Source of the DNA: Limnomonas spitsbergensis
Lineage: Eukaryota > Chlorophyta > Chlorophyceae > Chlamydomonadales
DNA length: 64,000 nucleotides
NCBI GenBank assembly: GCA_037349105.1
Contig: JAYJMM010000106.1
Span: 620,001 to 684,000, forward strand
Direction: 5' to 3'
In this document: piece by piece, positions 39,786-50,592 of the stretch
How positions within the stretch are numbered: the stretch's first letter is position 1
How the letters are laid out: each line of letters starts with the position of its first letter
The notes under the pieces: model-generated
Database searches by the model: none
What the model saw: only the letters and a program-made list of their open reading frames with translations
Told to the model about the DNA's origin: nothing
Translations under genes and position numbers: made by a program

Positions 39786-39950
39786 GGTTCTGTGGCCGAG
39801 TGGTTAAGACGTAGCCCTTCTCCCACACCCGAAACATCCGCGCATTTGGGCGGTGGGTTCTCCCGCGTGAGTTCCAATCTCATCGGAAGCGGTTTTGATC
39901 GACTGGTTGATCATCAGTATCTCGGGGGATCTCGACATATGTCGTCATTG
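39786..39950 (+). mobile_element. degenerate tRNA-Ser-headed SINE copy
   Basis: GGTTCTGTGGCCGAGTGGTT opens a pseudo-tRNA-Ser with a mutated anticodon region and acceptor stem. The intron-equivalent segment is still present (CCCACACCCG ... TTTGGGCGG), and the T-arm has one change (GTTCCAATC). After CGGAAGC the same linker TTTTGATCGACTGGTTGATC and the first about 55 bases of the 162-bp unit follow, ending near CGTCATTGTTGG. Confidence 0.7.
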
Positions 39951-40047
39951 TTGGACATAAAGGCCTGCCTTCGCAGGGTAGTTCAGATGCATGACTGATC
40001 CCTAGGCAAGCCATTCATGTTTAATTTGCGACCCTTAAGATACGCGC

Positions 40048-40213
40048 TCACCCGGCCGAACCTTTTTGAGCAGGGCCAAAAGGTGTAACGTCATTGCCTG
40101 ACGACTCTGGAGGGACTGGGGAAATTTAGGACTGCCTTTCCCTGTTGACGTATGTGTCAATGACGCTACACCTCTGGGCCCTGCTCAAAAAAGGCTCGGC
40201 CGCGTGGGTGACT
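40048..40213. repeat. dispersed repeat family I, inverted pair
   Basis: Left arm (reverse) CACCCGGCCGAACCTTTTTG ... GGTGTAACGTCATTG; right arm (forward) TCAATGACGCTACACCTCTG ... GGCTCGGCCGCGTGGGTG. The arms are about 50 bp and near-perfect inverted repeats around a roughly 60-bp centre, so it looks like a foldback element; other copies of the family are single. Confidence 0.8.
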
Positions 40214-40369
40214 AAGTAAAAGGAACAGACAAATGGCTGGAAAGGAAAGGCAAAGGATGTTCTAGCCTCTGAGAATTCCTGATGGTGTGCGTGTGTATTT
40301 TCCTTCTTTGTCCTCCTCTAGTTCGTTCTTCCCTCTTACCATCAGTTTCCGTTTCTCCCAAACAGACAG

Positions 40370-40575
40370 TTGGGTGCCCACGCGGCCGATCCTGTTCCAG
40401 CAAGGCCCATAGGAGTAATGCCACTGACTGTGTTCCACGTTATGCCGGTACCCACAAGAATCCTGATTTTTTCCTGATAATTTTTTTCTCCCCCCCCTCG
40501 GGCCCCCACCGAGCAGTTGGGCACCCGCGAGGCCGGGCCTATTCAGCAGAGCTTAGAGGTGCAACGTCATTGACC
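40370..40575 (-). repeat. dispersed repeat family I, two reverse copies
   Basis: 40,370-40,430 (GGGTGCCCACGCGGCCGATC ... AATGCCACTGAC) and 40,513-40,575 (GGGCACCCGCGAGGCCGGGC ... AACGTCATTGAC), each preceded by a pyrimidine-rich stretch, which is the family's purine-rich tail seen from the other strand. Confidence 0.75.
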
Positions 40576-41636
40576 TACAAGGCATCCTCTAGTAAATCCA
40601 AAAACCTTCCCGGATATCTCTTTTCGAGTAGGGGACGTAGCCTTGACACCATCTGTGTCCCGCTTTGCACTTCCTGGGGGCCTGGCCTTTTTGAAAAGGC
40701 GACCGAGTGGTTGCTCAGATGCCGTAACAAGGGCCTTAAACCCTAACCCTTAGAGGTTATTAGGTGGACATGTAGATGCCGTAAAAGATGCCCTCGGGCT
40801 TAGAGTTAATAAGATGCTTTGGGGTGGATGCGTAGGTGCTGTGACAACAGCGCGAGCTGGGACTAAGCCCACTTGCACCGCATCGAAGGATCAAAAGGCC
40901 TCACCCAGAAAGAAACACTATTTATGCAAGAGTTGGAGAGCTCAGCCGCTGTACAAAGGGCACTGCGGCGGAGTTTTAGTGGTGTTTACAGTCCAAGAGA
41001 CCATCACATTTGATGCATGGGACATGTGCCCGTAAACCGGTACAGGCACTTGTTACTCTAGGACAGATAGCGAAAACCATTGACCCCCCTGGGCAAGCAA
41101 CTAGCACGCAACCACAAGACAGTGGCGTGAGAATGAACCCCATAGTGCAGAAGATAAGCCCCAGTCATAAAGCATGATGTGCGTGCAAAAGAGTTCGATT
41201 GAGAGCTGAGAATGCTTCTTCAACATCCGTCCAATCAGGGTCAGCAGCATCCTCTGTTGGGCAGCTTATATCACCTAGATAGAAACACTATTTATGCAAG
41301 AGATAAAGACCCCAGCCGCTGTAAAAGGGCACTACGGTGCTGAGCATGCTTCTTCAACATCCGTTAAATAAGGGTCAGAGGGAATCTCAGCCGGGCAGCC
41401 TTCTTGTGCATGGCCCAGAGGTGTAATGTCATTGACAGTCGGGCAGCATGGCTGCTTCCCACACATCCAATCCTTCCGTGGCAAAATGCAGCGGTATATA
41501 TGAGGTGTGGGATGATGAGTAGGATGCACCAACTTCCCACATTGCCGCTCAGCTCGACCATTCGAAGACCCAGTGCATCAGAAACACGCATGCTTGCTGG
41601 GATGCACTGCTGCTCAGCAGCCCAGCAGCCATATTC
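40576..41636. other. spacer with short direct repeats
   Basis: Contains a telomere-like AAACCCTAACCCTTA at about 40,738-40,752. A direct pair of GAAACACTATTTATGCAAGA segments lies at about 40,908-40,972 and 41,280-41,337, and a pair of ATGCTTCTTCAACATCCGT segments near 41,211 and 41,346. A partial reverse copy of repeat family I is at 41,388-41,440. No gene recognised. Confidence 0.55.
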
Positions 41637-41752
41637 CCCCACGGCGATTACAACTCCCACACGGCCAATGAAACTCCCTCAAAACAAATATAACTCGCCC
41701 ACAGCAAACGTAACTTCCCAACGGCAAATATAACTCCTACACAGTGAATCCA
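41637..41752. repeat. degenerate ~20-bp tandem repeat
   Basis: Five to six units of the form CACGGCAAATATAACTCCCA with many changes, just downstream of the last exon of the minus-strand gene. Confidence 0.6.
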
Positions 41753-41793
41753 TTCCGTGACCCTCTGCAACCGCTGCTTTCCTCAAGCCTGAA

Positions 41794-44725
41794 TCATTGC
41801 GGCGCCTGTAGCAGGAGCACCGCTTTAAGTGGGCAGATGGGAGTCGCCTCCAGCAGGAGCGCCAGCTGCTGGGCATATCGCCAGGCCTTGCTGATACCAC
41901 GCCCCCCCCCTGGGTAATGACTGCGAGCGACGTAGGCTTGGCCTAAACCCTTGACATTTCGACCCTGTGACTGGGACCGACATGGGCACCGGCAGGCCCT
42001 GACCTGATAAACGAGTTTGCACAGCCTCTGCATGCCTCACTCCTGCACAACTCATTCTCGCCGTGGCTGACTGCAGCAGCGGCATGCCGCAAGGCGCTGG
42101 CGGGTTCAGGAGCACCGGTATAAGCGGTTTGTCCGACCCCACCTGAAGTAATGATTGGGAAAGGAACTGACAAAGCTTCTGCATTCCTCACTCCCTCACA
42201 GCTCATTCTCGCCGTGGCTGACCGCAGCAGCAGCTGCGGCAGCAGCATGCCGCAAGGCCCTGGCAGGGGCAGGAGCACCGGTGGTAGCGGTTTGTCCGAA
42301 CCCACCCGAAGTTATGATTGGGGAAGGAGCTTGTACAGGATCAACATGCCTCACTCCCTCACAGCTAATTCTCGCCGTGGCTGACCGCAGCAGCAGTTGC
42401 AGCAGCAGCATGCCGCATGGCCGCCTCCGACGCACTGGCGGGAGCACTGGGTTTAACGGCTTGTCCGACCCCACCCGAGGTTATGATTGGGGAAGGAGCT
42501 TGCACTGTAACTCTTTTAGAAGAACCGTCCGGCACGGCATAATGCGCCCCAGATTCAACAGCGCTTCTTTTTCTTTGAAGCTCGGCGATGGCGGAGCTAG
42601 AGGCGGCCGCGGGGTGCGAGCCGTGCGGGCCTTGGGTGCCCACAGGCGGTCTTGCTGCATGCAAAGAGGGAAACAATATCACAAACCACTGATGTCGAAA
42701 CACAAGCATAAGCTGCAGCAGCAGCAGCAGGTCAGTGGGAGCAGTCGAGCACCCCTTGCATGCATACAAGTCCCTCCATGCGGTCAACGCCGATCCCCCT
42801 GATGCGTGTTCCCACTTGCGCAAAGATGCACATCAGCCTATTTCGTATGTTTGGTATATTTTAAATATTCTCCATGTTGTGGAAAAGAGTGAACATGTGA
42901 GAAAATGCGTTAGAGCTGAGGCGAAGCCAAGGTGGTGTGTGTTTAGAACGGTGCATACACGCTGAGCCCTGCTGAATGCTTGGCCGCGTGTTGCTGGTAG
43001 GGAATCACTACGCTCAATTCCAGCTATCATGCACAGCCAGGACCATGGTGCAGCCATGCCCCCCTCCTATGTGACGGGGGCAGGAACATGGAGCCCAGCG
43101 ATCTAGACAGGGTGAGAGAAAGGATCTTGTGGCGTGTTCGATCCCTCGACCTTCGGGTATGGATGCCACCAGCGTTTTACCACTGGACGAATGCCCCCAA
43201 GGTGGTGCGTATGTGTGTGTGACTGTGTGCGGGGAGGCACCTGAGCCCCCCCGCCTGGAGCCTCAAGGGCGAAGCCTCCGGAGCTTAGAAACAGCGTGAT
43301 CCTTAAGCATTGGATTGTTGAGTTAATACTTAATATACTGCTATTTACGTCATGTATCAGGATTCAAGGACTCCAGAGTGACGCTCAAAGTCAATGCCCA
43401 GACCCTTAGCACAAAAACAAGTTCGGAGCCATCCATCAGACCATCATGCACCGTCAGCAGTTACGAAGCCTTCATGTGGATTTTATCAATTCCATCTCAA
43501 AGTTTCTATCTTCTGTAGTTTGAAGTTTCTTTGACCTCCCATGTTTGAAATGAGACATGTTTCCCGCGTGTACCACGTTCCGGAGCTGAGCCTTTGACGA
43601 TGTATAGAGATATTCTGGAGGTGGCCTAACGCAGGGCCATTTTGCGAATTCCGATTCAGATTGTATCCATCCATTTATCGCCACATAGCGATATGCTGCT
43701 GCAAAGGGCTTCACTGCCTCCCCATGCAGGCTTCCCTCATGAAGGCTCCTTGTGCATGTTCCCTCCATGCTGTTGCCCCATGCATCTTCCCCCTATGCAT
43801 GTTCCCCCATGCATGTTGCCCCATGCATCTTCCCCCTAAGCATGCTCCCTCCATGCATTTTGCCCCATGCATCTTCCCCTATGCATGCTCCCCATGCATG
43901 TTCCCCCATGCATGCTACCCCCATGCAAGTCCTCCCTTTGCATGCCCCCCTATGCACGTTACCCCAGACATGTCCCCCCCACGCATGTTCCCCCATGCAT
44001 GTTCCCCCCATGTACTTCCCCCATGCACATTCCCCCCATGCACTCCCCCATGCATGTCACCTCCATTCAGTTCCCCCCCATGCATGATCAATGCATGTTA
44101 CCCCCTCAAATGTTCCCACCATGCAAGCTCCCCTTTGGCATGCCGCCCCCACGCATGTCCTCCCTTGCAAATTTGTCTTAAGAGAACAGAGTTCCCCTCA
44201 AATTTTCAATCCACAAGCTGGATAGACTCACATGGGTGACCTGGCATTATACCAGTTGAGATAACAGCTGCATGGGCATTAGCGTGCTGCTGCGGCTGTG
44301 TGGCTCGTGCGCCTCCGTACGCTGGCTGGGCTGGAGCTGGAGGGCCTCTGACCTGGCTGGTTGACCTGCTCATCCTCTCCTGCTGCTCAGACAGATTGAC
44401 AACAGCGCGGCATGCACCCCGGAGGGTCGACAGGCCTGCAAGGACAACATGGGTTGCAGAGACCAGTGAATACTTTCTTTTTAACCCAATTGTCAGCAGA
44501 GAAGAAGAAAAGAGCAACCGGATGAGGAAAGCACGATATACCAAGACGCTTAAAAGGTGTTCCACCGAAGTAATAATAAGTCTGCCTTACGTTTGCATGC
44601 CTCCTCCGCCACTGGACCAAGCTGGGCTGGGTTCGCACCGGGCGAGGTTAGGTACTGGACGATGGGTCCTAGCCCGATGACGCCGCTGTCGATTGATTTC
44701 CACAACTGGGTTAAGTCATCCGACA
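41794..44725 (-). CDS. multi-exon gene of unknown function (predicted)
   Basis: Model: exons 44,725-44,591, 44,435-44,253, 42,654-42,386 and 41,964-41,794. Exon 1 starts ATG and reads MSDDLTQLWKSIDSGVIG; its donor is GTAAGG. Exon 2 follows TGTCCTTGCAG and reads STLRGACRAVVNLSEQQERM, then Ala/Gln/Pro-rich; donor GTATAA. Exon 3 follows TTTGCATGCAG and reads SSAIAELQRKRSAVESG ... PIITSGGVGQ; donor GTCAGC. Exon 4 follows CAGTCACAG and reads GLGQAYVARSHYPGG to a stop at 41,794. Exon phases agree at the last two junctions. Exon 1 seems one base short near 44,640: the phase needed by exon 2 gives a better protein (PAQLGPVAEEACK), so a sequence error or a small deletion is likely. Alternatively exon 3 could run to TAG at 42,365. 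The 1.6-kb intron 2 holds a minisatellite and a SINE-like copy. No family recognised. Confidence 0.45.
42010..42510. repeat. ~165-bp tandem triplication spanning an exon end
   Basis: Three diverged copies of a 160-165-bp unit with CTCATTCTCGCCGTGGCTGA, CAGCAGCAGC runs, ATGCCGCA, GTTTGTCCGA and ATGATTGGGGAAGGA. On the minus strand each unit encodes PIITSGGVGQ ... LRHAAAA and a GTCAGC donor, so the unit duplicates the end of exon 3 of the minus-strand gene with its splice donor. Confidence 0.85.
42947..43200 (+). repeat. dispersed repeat family II (SINE-like), copy 1
   Basis: Starts ACGGTGCATACACGCTGAGC, then GCTTGGCCGCGTG, GGTAGGGAATCACTA, CTCAATTCCAGC and CATGCACAGCCAGGACCATG. Matches 59,868-60,030 and 62,541-62,665. 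Downstream, 43,125-43,197 read on the other strand resembles a degenerate tRNA (CGTCCAGTGGTAAAACGC ... GGTCGAGGGATCGAAC), suggesting a tRNA-like relic; that part is tentative. Confidence 0.65.
43201..43719. other. intron interior of the minus-strand gene
   Basis: About 500 bases with a GT-rich start (43,206-43,232) and otherwise no recognisable repeat, exon or RNA gene. Confidence 0.45.
43720..44165. repeat. ATGCATG minisatellite (CCCCCATGCATGTTC), roughly 28 units
   Basis: Tandem 14-18-bp units of CCCCATGCATGTTCCC with spelling changes (GTTGCCC, CTTCCCC, CTCCC). ATGCAT and GCATGC are self-complementary, so nearly every unit carries a small palindrome. It lies in the predicted large intron of the minus-strand gene, which accounts for the overlapping Cys/Pro/His-rich frames. 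Confidence 0.9.
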
Positions 44726-47019
44726 TGATCGAAATACCTAATGCGGCGTTTTCCCTCCAGGGCGCGCCCTAGGGCGACACGGACGATCAAAAGTTTGAAT
44801 GGGGCAGTATTAGGATTCGCACTCAAAATCGTCGGCAACTGCAATTACTATGGGACAGCGACAGGCGTGCAGCATGTTCCCTAGCGAACGTAATAAACGA
44901 AGAAAGAAAGGTTTCAGCCCGGGGTTTCAGCGGCGTTTTAGACAGACCCTCTTACAAGTACCCGAGTGCTGTCTTTAGCAGCATGCCGAGGCAAAATGGA
45001 CATTGTACCGGGGAAGCAAAAAGAGAGAGAGAGCAAAAAGTACGATCGGGCAAGCTTTACAAATGAAAAGGAGTTTGCGACCCGTCAGGGTTCGCACCTG
45101 CTGCCGAGTTGACGGGACGCTCGATTCCACACGGAAGTCCTTACCGAGTCCGAGGATTGAACGAGAAATTCCAAATATATGCTTTAGTAACTAGCGGCGA
45201 ACGTAGGCTACCTTTTTTTTGGAGGACCCTGAAGTTGCAGTGTGGCTCTTGGCTTTAAGGCTGACGCAAAGCTTCATTGATTGACATGCCGGTCGCCCAC
45301 AGCATTGCATAGGATGTGAGGAACATGGTACTAAGCGCCCATGCATGTGGGTGCGCTAGAAAATTAGAATAGTTGGAGGACGCCTCGAAACGCTTGGTCC
45401 ATGGCATTGCTTGAGGTGTGGTTAATGCATAACAACATGCAAACCGGCAAACCTCACAGTGACGAAGGTTCTGCATTGCACTGGCTAACTTGCGCAACTT
45501 CGATCACGTGCTTGCCAATAAAGTCTCAAACAAGGCATGCATGTCTGCTATGTGTGAAGCAATTGAAATGGCATGGTGGAGTAAATAGCTTGTAGAGGTA
45601 TGCCTCCACACGGATTCCGGTATGCGAGTCTTACATGCATGGTGCATGGCAATGTGCCCCATGTTTCACATCGCCATTGTTTGCAAAGCTTTGAGCATGT
45701 GCATGCCTATAAAGTCTCAAATTAAGCATGTGGGTATGCTATTTTGAGCACTCAATTGATAAGTCGGGGTGATGCATGTAGCTTGCAAACGTAGGCCACA
45801 AGGTGGGCCATTCGGTGGTGCGGCTTGCCGGCTTGTTTGTTTGCATGGCATGAACGAGGGCAGAGGTTGTGGCAACGACACGGATTATGTCGCTCCGTGC
45901 GTGCGTCTGACCAGCTTGTATGTGCAACCTCGCTCGCTCGAACGAGACTTCTTGGCAATAACCATAACTAAGACCTACCCCCGGGGATAAGTTGAGATCG
46001 GTGTCATCACTTCATCAAGCTAGGCGCCCTCCGTTCGGAAATTTAAAGCAATCTTATACGCGCATTGTGGCCAGTTCCCGGGACATTGAAAGGCGCATCA
46101 CCTTCTGCATGCTCGTCATCTATCGAGGAACCCCTTTCGAAGCTCCGCCAGCTGCTATTTAGATCGGCATCATACATGCCAGTGTCGGGAAATTATACAA
46201 AGTTCTATGCACGCCGCGATGTGGTCAGTTTTTTACGCGCCGATTCTGTAGGGTGCAGGACCGCGGCTCTGACGCAGCAGTCGGTACGTCAGTAGTATTA
46301 CTGAGCCTTCCAACAGCCCAATACCAGAACCGTCATGTATTACATGTATCAAACTATGCGCGGCTGTCAAAGCTCGACGCTCACACCCTATCACAGATCG
46401 GCCGGCCGCGATGCCCAATAGGCATCATGCAACGGGCGCTGTATATCTGTGCGACCGACCCTACTTTGGCCAAACCCGTATCATACCTTGTAAAACCTCC
46501 TCACCCAGACCCCGTGGAACCTCCTCACCGATACCCCGGAAACCCTCTTCGTACGGCGAGGCAAATGCCTGACGGACGACGTTCGTAAAAACTAAACGTC
46601 ACATTTTAAACTAAGAACTGCAAAGGGAGCACCAACTGCCCATGAAGGACTTCATAAGCCACAAACTGAACCCTTGGTAGCCCCCAGGCTTAGGGAACCC
46701 AGTCTAATCAACAAGCACACACAAAATAATTACTCCAATACTCCATGCAAGCCAGGTAGGACAGTCCTTAGGTTCATATGCAGTGTCATGGGAGGGGCAG
46801 CTCCGTCGTGCCCCCATGATGGCAGCTCGTGCCCCCAACCCTAAACCCAACATGAAACACACAAAATACTCTGTATGCATTAAAAAGGAAACACAAGTAA
46901 CAGAAGTTGCATTCAACAGCCCCCATCCTCCCATATTCATCAGTGTCAAGTGAGAGGAAGCCCACAGCTTGTTCCCCCTGCCCCCAGCGTTCACCCCCCC
47001 TGTCTGATACTGCTGTTCT
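44726..47019. other. intergenic spacer
   Basis: Holds a GA stretch (45,020-45,032) and a pair of diverged direct repeats sharing AATAAAGTCTCAAACAAGGC / ATAAAGTCTCAAATTAAGC (around 45,410-45,600 and 45,640-45,790). Between 46,060 and 46,590 there are moderately protein-like but unsupported frames. No gene could be defended. Confidence 0.45.
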
Positions 47020-47335
47020 TGCTGTCATGCACCCTCACCCCCCCCTGATACTGCTGGTGTTGCTGTCATGCACCCTCACCCCCCTGAAACTGCTGCTGCT
47101 GCTGTCATGCACCCTCACCCCCACCCTGATACTACTGTTGCTGCTGTCTTGCATCCTCACCCCCCCCTGATACTGCTGCTGCTGCTGTCCTGCACCCTCA
47201 CCCCCCCTGATACTGCTGCTGTTGCTATCCTGCACCCGCACCACCATGATACTGCTGTTGTTGCTATCATGCACCCTCACCCCCCCCCTGATACTGCTGC
47301 TGCTGCTGACCTGCACCCTCACCCCAGCACCCTCA
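47020..47335. repeat. CTG/C-rich minisatellite at the 5' side of the MYND gene
   Basis: About seven units of roughly 40-48 bp: TGATACTGCTGCTGCTGCTG + TCATGCACCCTCACCCCCCC, with varying numbers of CTG and C. Read through in the MYND-gene frame it gives a His/Pro/Ala-rich segment that is probably not genuine N-terminal protein. Confidence 0.85.
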
Positions 47336-48726
47336 CCCCAGCACCTGCCAGCGCTTCAGCACCTGTCAGCGCTACATCACCTGCCGCCAGTATAGCTCCT
47401 GCCTGCGGTACTGCTGACGCGGCAGGCGCTGCTGCACTTCAGTCTTCATCTACGCCATTGTTGTCTGTTCCCCAGGCTGAAGCTGGCGAGGTCATCAATG
47501 ACATCTGTGCTGGCTTAGTAGTGATCCGTAGCCTCTGTGGCAGCATTGCGGCACCACAGCTGTGTCTGTCTGCGTTGCTGAGCGATCCTGTTTGGATCAG
47601 CATCCTCTCCACCAGCAAGGTGCTGCACCAGACCTGGCAGCTGTCTCGACAGGCTGCGTTCCTCGGTGGAAGGCCCACCGTTGCCGAGGCTCGCAGCAGA
47701 GCGCGTGACGACCTGGCCTTTGAGTTGGCCATGGCCTTGGTGGTGGATAGCCTGGTGTGTACAGCATTGGGTGAGCAGCCCTTCCGCAGTCTCCGGCAGC
47801 ACCAGCAGATTGGCTCTAGGCAGGTATGGGCTGCCACTGCATCAGAATGCTCGGCATTGCTGGGATCCAGTGAGCTGGCAGAGAAGTTTGACGCCCCGGA
47901 CAGGTTCAGATTCATGGCGTCTAAGATGCGGGGTCACCCTGATGAGCGGGCTCCTTCAGGCCCAGAGCCATCCAGCTCCTCGGCGACAGAGCTGTCAGAG
48001 GCCGAGGGGAGCTCTGCGGCTGTGGTGCTAGCTGCCCTGTCAAAGGTCCTTGCCAGTGACGTGTGGGAGGTGCTGCTGGAGTGCATGCCTGAGTCATTGC
48101 CGGTGGCTGTCGTTGTGAGCACCTGCTTCCATCAGCTGCTGATTGTGCTCAAGCAGCAGCTTCATTCTCCTAGTCTCAATGTGCTCTTTGCATTGGCTGG
48201 GGCCGGAGTCTGTGCTCTGAAATGCCATGTCCCGAGCCTTGGCTCTTTGGATCAGATCCAAGGGCCAGAGGTTATCCTGCTGGGGCTGTTGTGGAAAATC
48301 CTGCTTCTAGGGCAGGGCGGGATTCAGATGGAAGGGGGAGGCTCTGCGTTTGCTGATCTCTCTCCTCTAGTGCAGCCGCCCCAGCTTGGAGGCAGTGGTG
48401 TGGCTGATGGTAGCAGCTGGTAGCTGGTCCGGGCGGAGCTGCTGCTGGGCCTGCCTGAGGAGTTGTGGGGCACCAGGCCCTGCTGCAGCCCCGCCTGCCT
48501 CCAGATGGGCGGCCCGTGTGAGATGACTGTCAAGACGCTGGCGTGCGCCGGCGGATGCGGGGCGAGGTACTGCTGCGAGGCCTGCCAGGTGCAGGCATGG
48601 AGCGCTGGGCACGTGAAAAACTGCGCCGCCATGAAAGGGATGAGGGACAGGAAGCAGGCTTGCCAGCAGTCGCCGGTAGCAGGGGCATCAAACAAGGGGG
48701 GGGGCTGGTGTGGAGATAAAAGATGA
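47068..48726 (+). pseudogene. MYND-type zinc-finger protein gene with one in-frame TAG
   Basis: Residues after about 110 form a continuous, mostly helical protein (for example EVINDICAGLVVIRSLCG, LLSDPVWISILSTSKVLHQT), ending in a C-terminal MYND zinc finger: CCSPAC ... CAGGCGARYCCEACQVQAW ... HVKNC. MYND fingers bind proline-rich peptides; large families of such proteins with unknown roles are common in chlorophyte algae. A TAG at 48,421-48,423 splits the frame just before LVRAELLLGLPEELWGTRPC, which is in the same frame and plainly belongs to the protein. A CAG-to-TAG change would explain it, so this copy is either a fresh pseudogene, a readthrough product or carries a sequencing error. The N-terminus runs into a minisatellite (47,020-47,335), so true upstream exons may be missing; the ATG at 47,068 is doubtful. 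The finger-containing ORF ends at 48,726. Confidence 0.7.
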
Positions 48727-50066
48727 GCACCATGTGTTGGTCATTGTCGTGTGCAAAACTTGTTATATATTTCTGGCTTTGGGCTTCTGGTCTGCGTGGC
48801 TTCGGACTGTCCCTCGTTTTTTTGCAGTCTATAGAGAGGGCAACTATCGATGACATCACACCTCTGGGCCATGCTGCAGAGGCTCAGCCGCATGGGCGCC
48901 CGACTGGCAGGCTAGAGTAGAAAAGAAAGGAAGGACGAGACCCGTCCAAGCAGAGGGTTCCTCTGTGGCGTCATGAGAGTAACCTGCATTGGAAGATCAG
49001 TGGACGTTCGAAAAGCTGAGTTTAGCCTGCCCTTACAAGCAGCCCATTGTAACTTACCAATTTCAAAAGTAGTGTTTAACTTGCCATTACTGGCAGCCCA
49101 TTTTAACTTTCCAGTTTAAATAGCTTTTGACAGGTTTATTTCCACCTGCAGAATTGTATTTTACCCTGCCATCTCTCACTCTACTAGTACGTGTGACCAG
49201 GCTGTAACACTTGCTTGCAGTCTGACAGGTAGCTGATTATCAAAAAATGCTAAATACCGTAGAGCAGGTTTGACTCTGCTATGAATTCAATTTTGTTGGG
49301 GTGCGCAGAGTTGATGCGCTATAGAATAATAATTAACAACTGCTTGTAAGGGGTACCATATGCAGAGTAGTGTTTCCGGCACCAAATACCAAAAACATTC
49401 AGCTGCGCGTGCGCGGATTAGGGTACTTTTTGCCTGCGCGACGAATTGTATATATAGTTATCAACACGGGTGCGTGGACCCTGTCCGGTTTTATGGTATG
49501 AGATTGATGTGCTGCATCACCAGTAGGAGCCATATATTTGGTCTGGAGATGAACTTTATTTGGTCTGGAGTTGATCCTGGACAGGTGGACATCCTGAATA
49601 CCCCACACGCACACAAACAAATGGTTGGACTAGATGAAGGACCAGAGCTATATCAGTTGCTTAAACCGATTTTTGACAGGGGGCGTACCCGGTGGGGCGT
49701 ACCCTACCTCTGGACTGACCTTTTCTAGACCTCTGGCCCAGGCATGATAACTTGTTGTTTATATCACAGGGCTGTGAATAAGAGCCCTGTATTTTGATTA
49801 TTTCCGCCAGTAGATAATGGTGACAAGCTGTCGCGTAGGTCACAGCAACGTCCTTTTTGTTTATGCATGGCAAGGTGCTGAATTTTCGCCACCGGAATAG
49901 AAGTGACGTGTCCAAATATTGCATCCGTGAGCTGTCCTGATTCCTATAGGTTTAATGGTTGTGTTATCTGTTATCTGACCACGGCCATTGTGCTTGCTGG
50001 ATGGTCCTAAAACCAGTTTGTGATACTTGAGTCAGCCCGACGTATTGTAGACGAGGACGGCCAGAA
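48727..50066. other. spacer with repeat copies
   Basis: Repeat family I forward copy at 48,847-48,930 (ACATCACACCTCTGGGCCAT, CGCATGGGCGCCCGACTG, then a GAAAAGAAAGGAAGG tail). 49,010-49,110 has two diverged copies of TTAnnCTGCCCTTACAAGCAGCCCATTnTAACTT. 49,252-49,345 is the third copy of the AT-rich repeat of 35.3/35.6 kb. No gene recognised. Confidence 0.5.
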
Positions 50067-50160
50067 TCAATGACATAACACCTCTGGGCCATGCTGCAAA
50101 GGCTCGGCTGCGTAGGTACCCGACTGTCTGGCCGGGAGGAAAATAAACTTAAGAGTTAAG
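50067..50160 (+). repeat. dispersed repeat family I, forward copy
   Basis: TCAATGACATAACACCTCTG, GGGCCATGCTGCAAAGGCTC, GGCTGCGTAGGTACCCGACTG, then a purine-rich tail. Confidence 0.8.
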
Positions 50161-50322
50161 GCTCAATTAGAGCAGAGGAACAGACGGAAAAAGGAGAAGG
50201 ACGAGACTGGTCCCCCAAAGTAAAGGAATTATGAAGGATCCACACCCTGTCCACATCCCAGCCCTCAACAAAAATGTGGGGGACAAATATGCATGGTGAC
50301 TATTTGGTTAAGCTAGTTAGAT

Positions 50323-50592
50323 CAATGACACCACACTTCTGGGCGAAGCTGAAAAGGCTCGGCTGTGTGGGCACCCAACTGTCTGGGCGTGAGGAAAAGT
50401 ATGTAGAGGAGAAAAGAATAAAAAGAAAGGAATAGACGGAAAACGGAGAAGGACTCCTGGGAAGAGGAAACAAAATGAAGGGTCACACAAATGGCTGGCT
50501 CTTAACTTAGGTTTCTTTTCTCCCAACGAGACAGTTAGGTGCCATGCAGCAGAGCCTTTTTGAGCAAGGCCCAGAGGTGTAATGTCATTGGC
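50323..50592. repeat. dispersed repeat family I, inverted pair with outward TCAATGAC ends
   Basis: Forward arm 50,323-50,389 (TCAATGACACCACACTTCTG ... GGCACCCAACTGTCTGG) and reverse arm 50,528-50,592 (CAGTTAGGTGCCATGCAGCA ... GTGTAATGTCATTGG), arms about 65 bp. The interior is purine-rich. Here TCAATGAC is outermost, whereas in the pair at 40,048-40,213 it is innermost, so both pairs are better read as two neighbouring single copies than as one transposon. Confidence 0.75.

Noticed and set aside
43125..43197. A functional tRNA on the minus strand
   Set aside because: D-arm- and T-arm-like segments are present, but no paired acceptor stem or convincing anticodon arm could be drawn.
43661..44239. 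Cys/Pro/His-rich frames, 111-192 codons
   Set aside because: They translate the ATGCATG minisatellite within a predicted intron.
47035..47322. Minus-strand Gly/Ser-rich frame (95 codons)
   Set aside because: Antisense of the CTG/C-rich minisatellite.
50323..50592. A MITE with 65-bp terminal inverted repeats
   Set aside because: The same module occurs singly and in the opposite inverted order elsewhere, so two adjacent retroposon-like copies are more likely.
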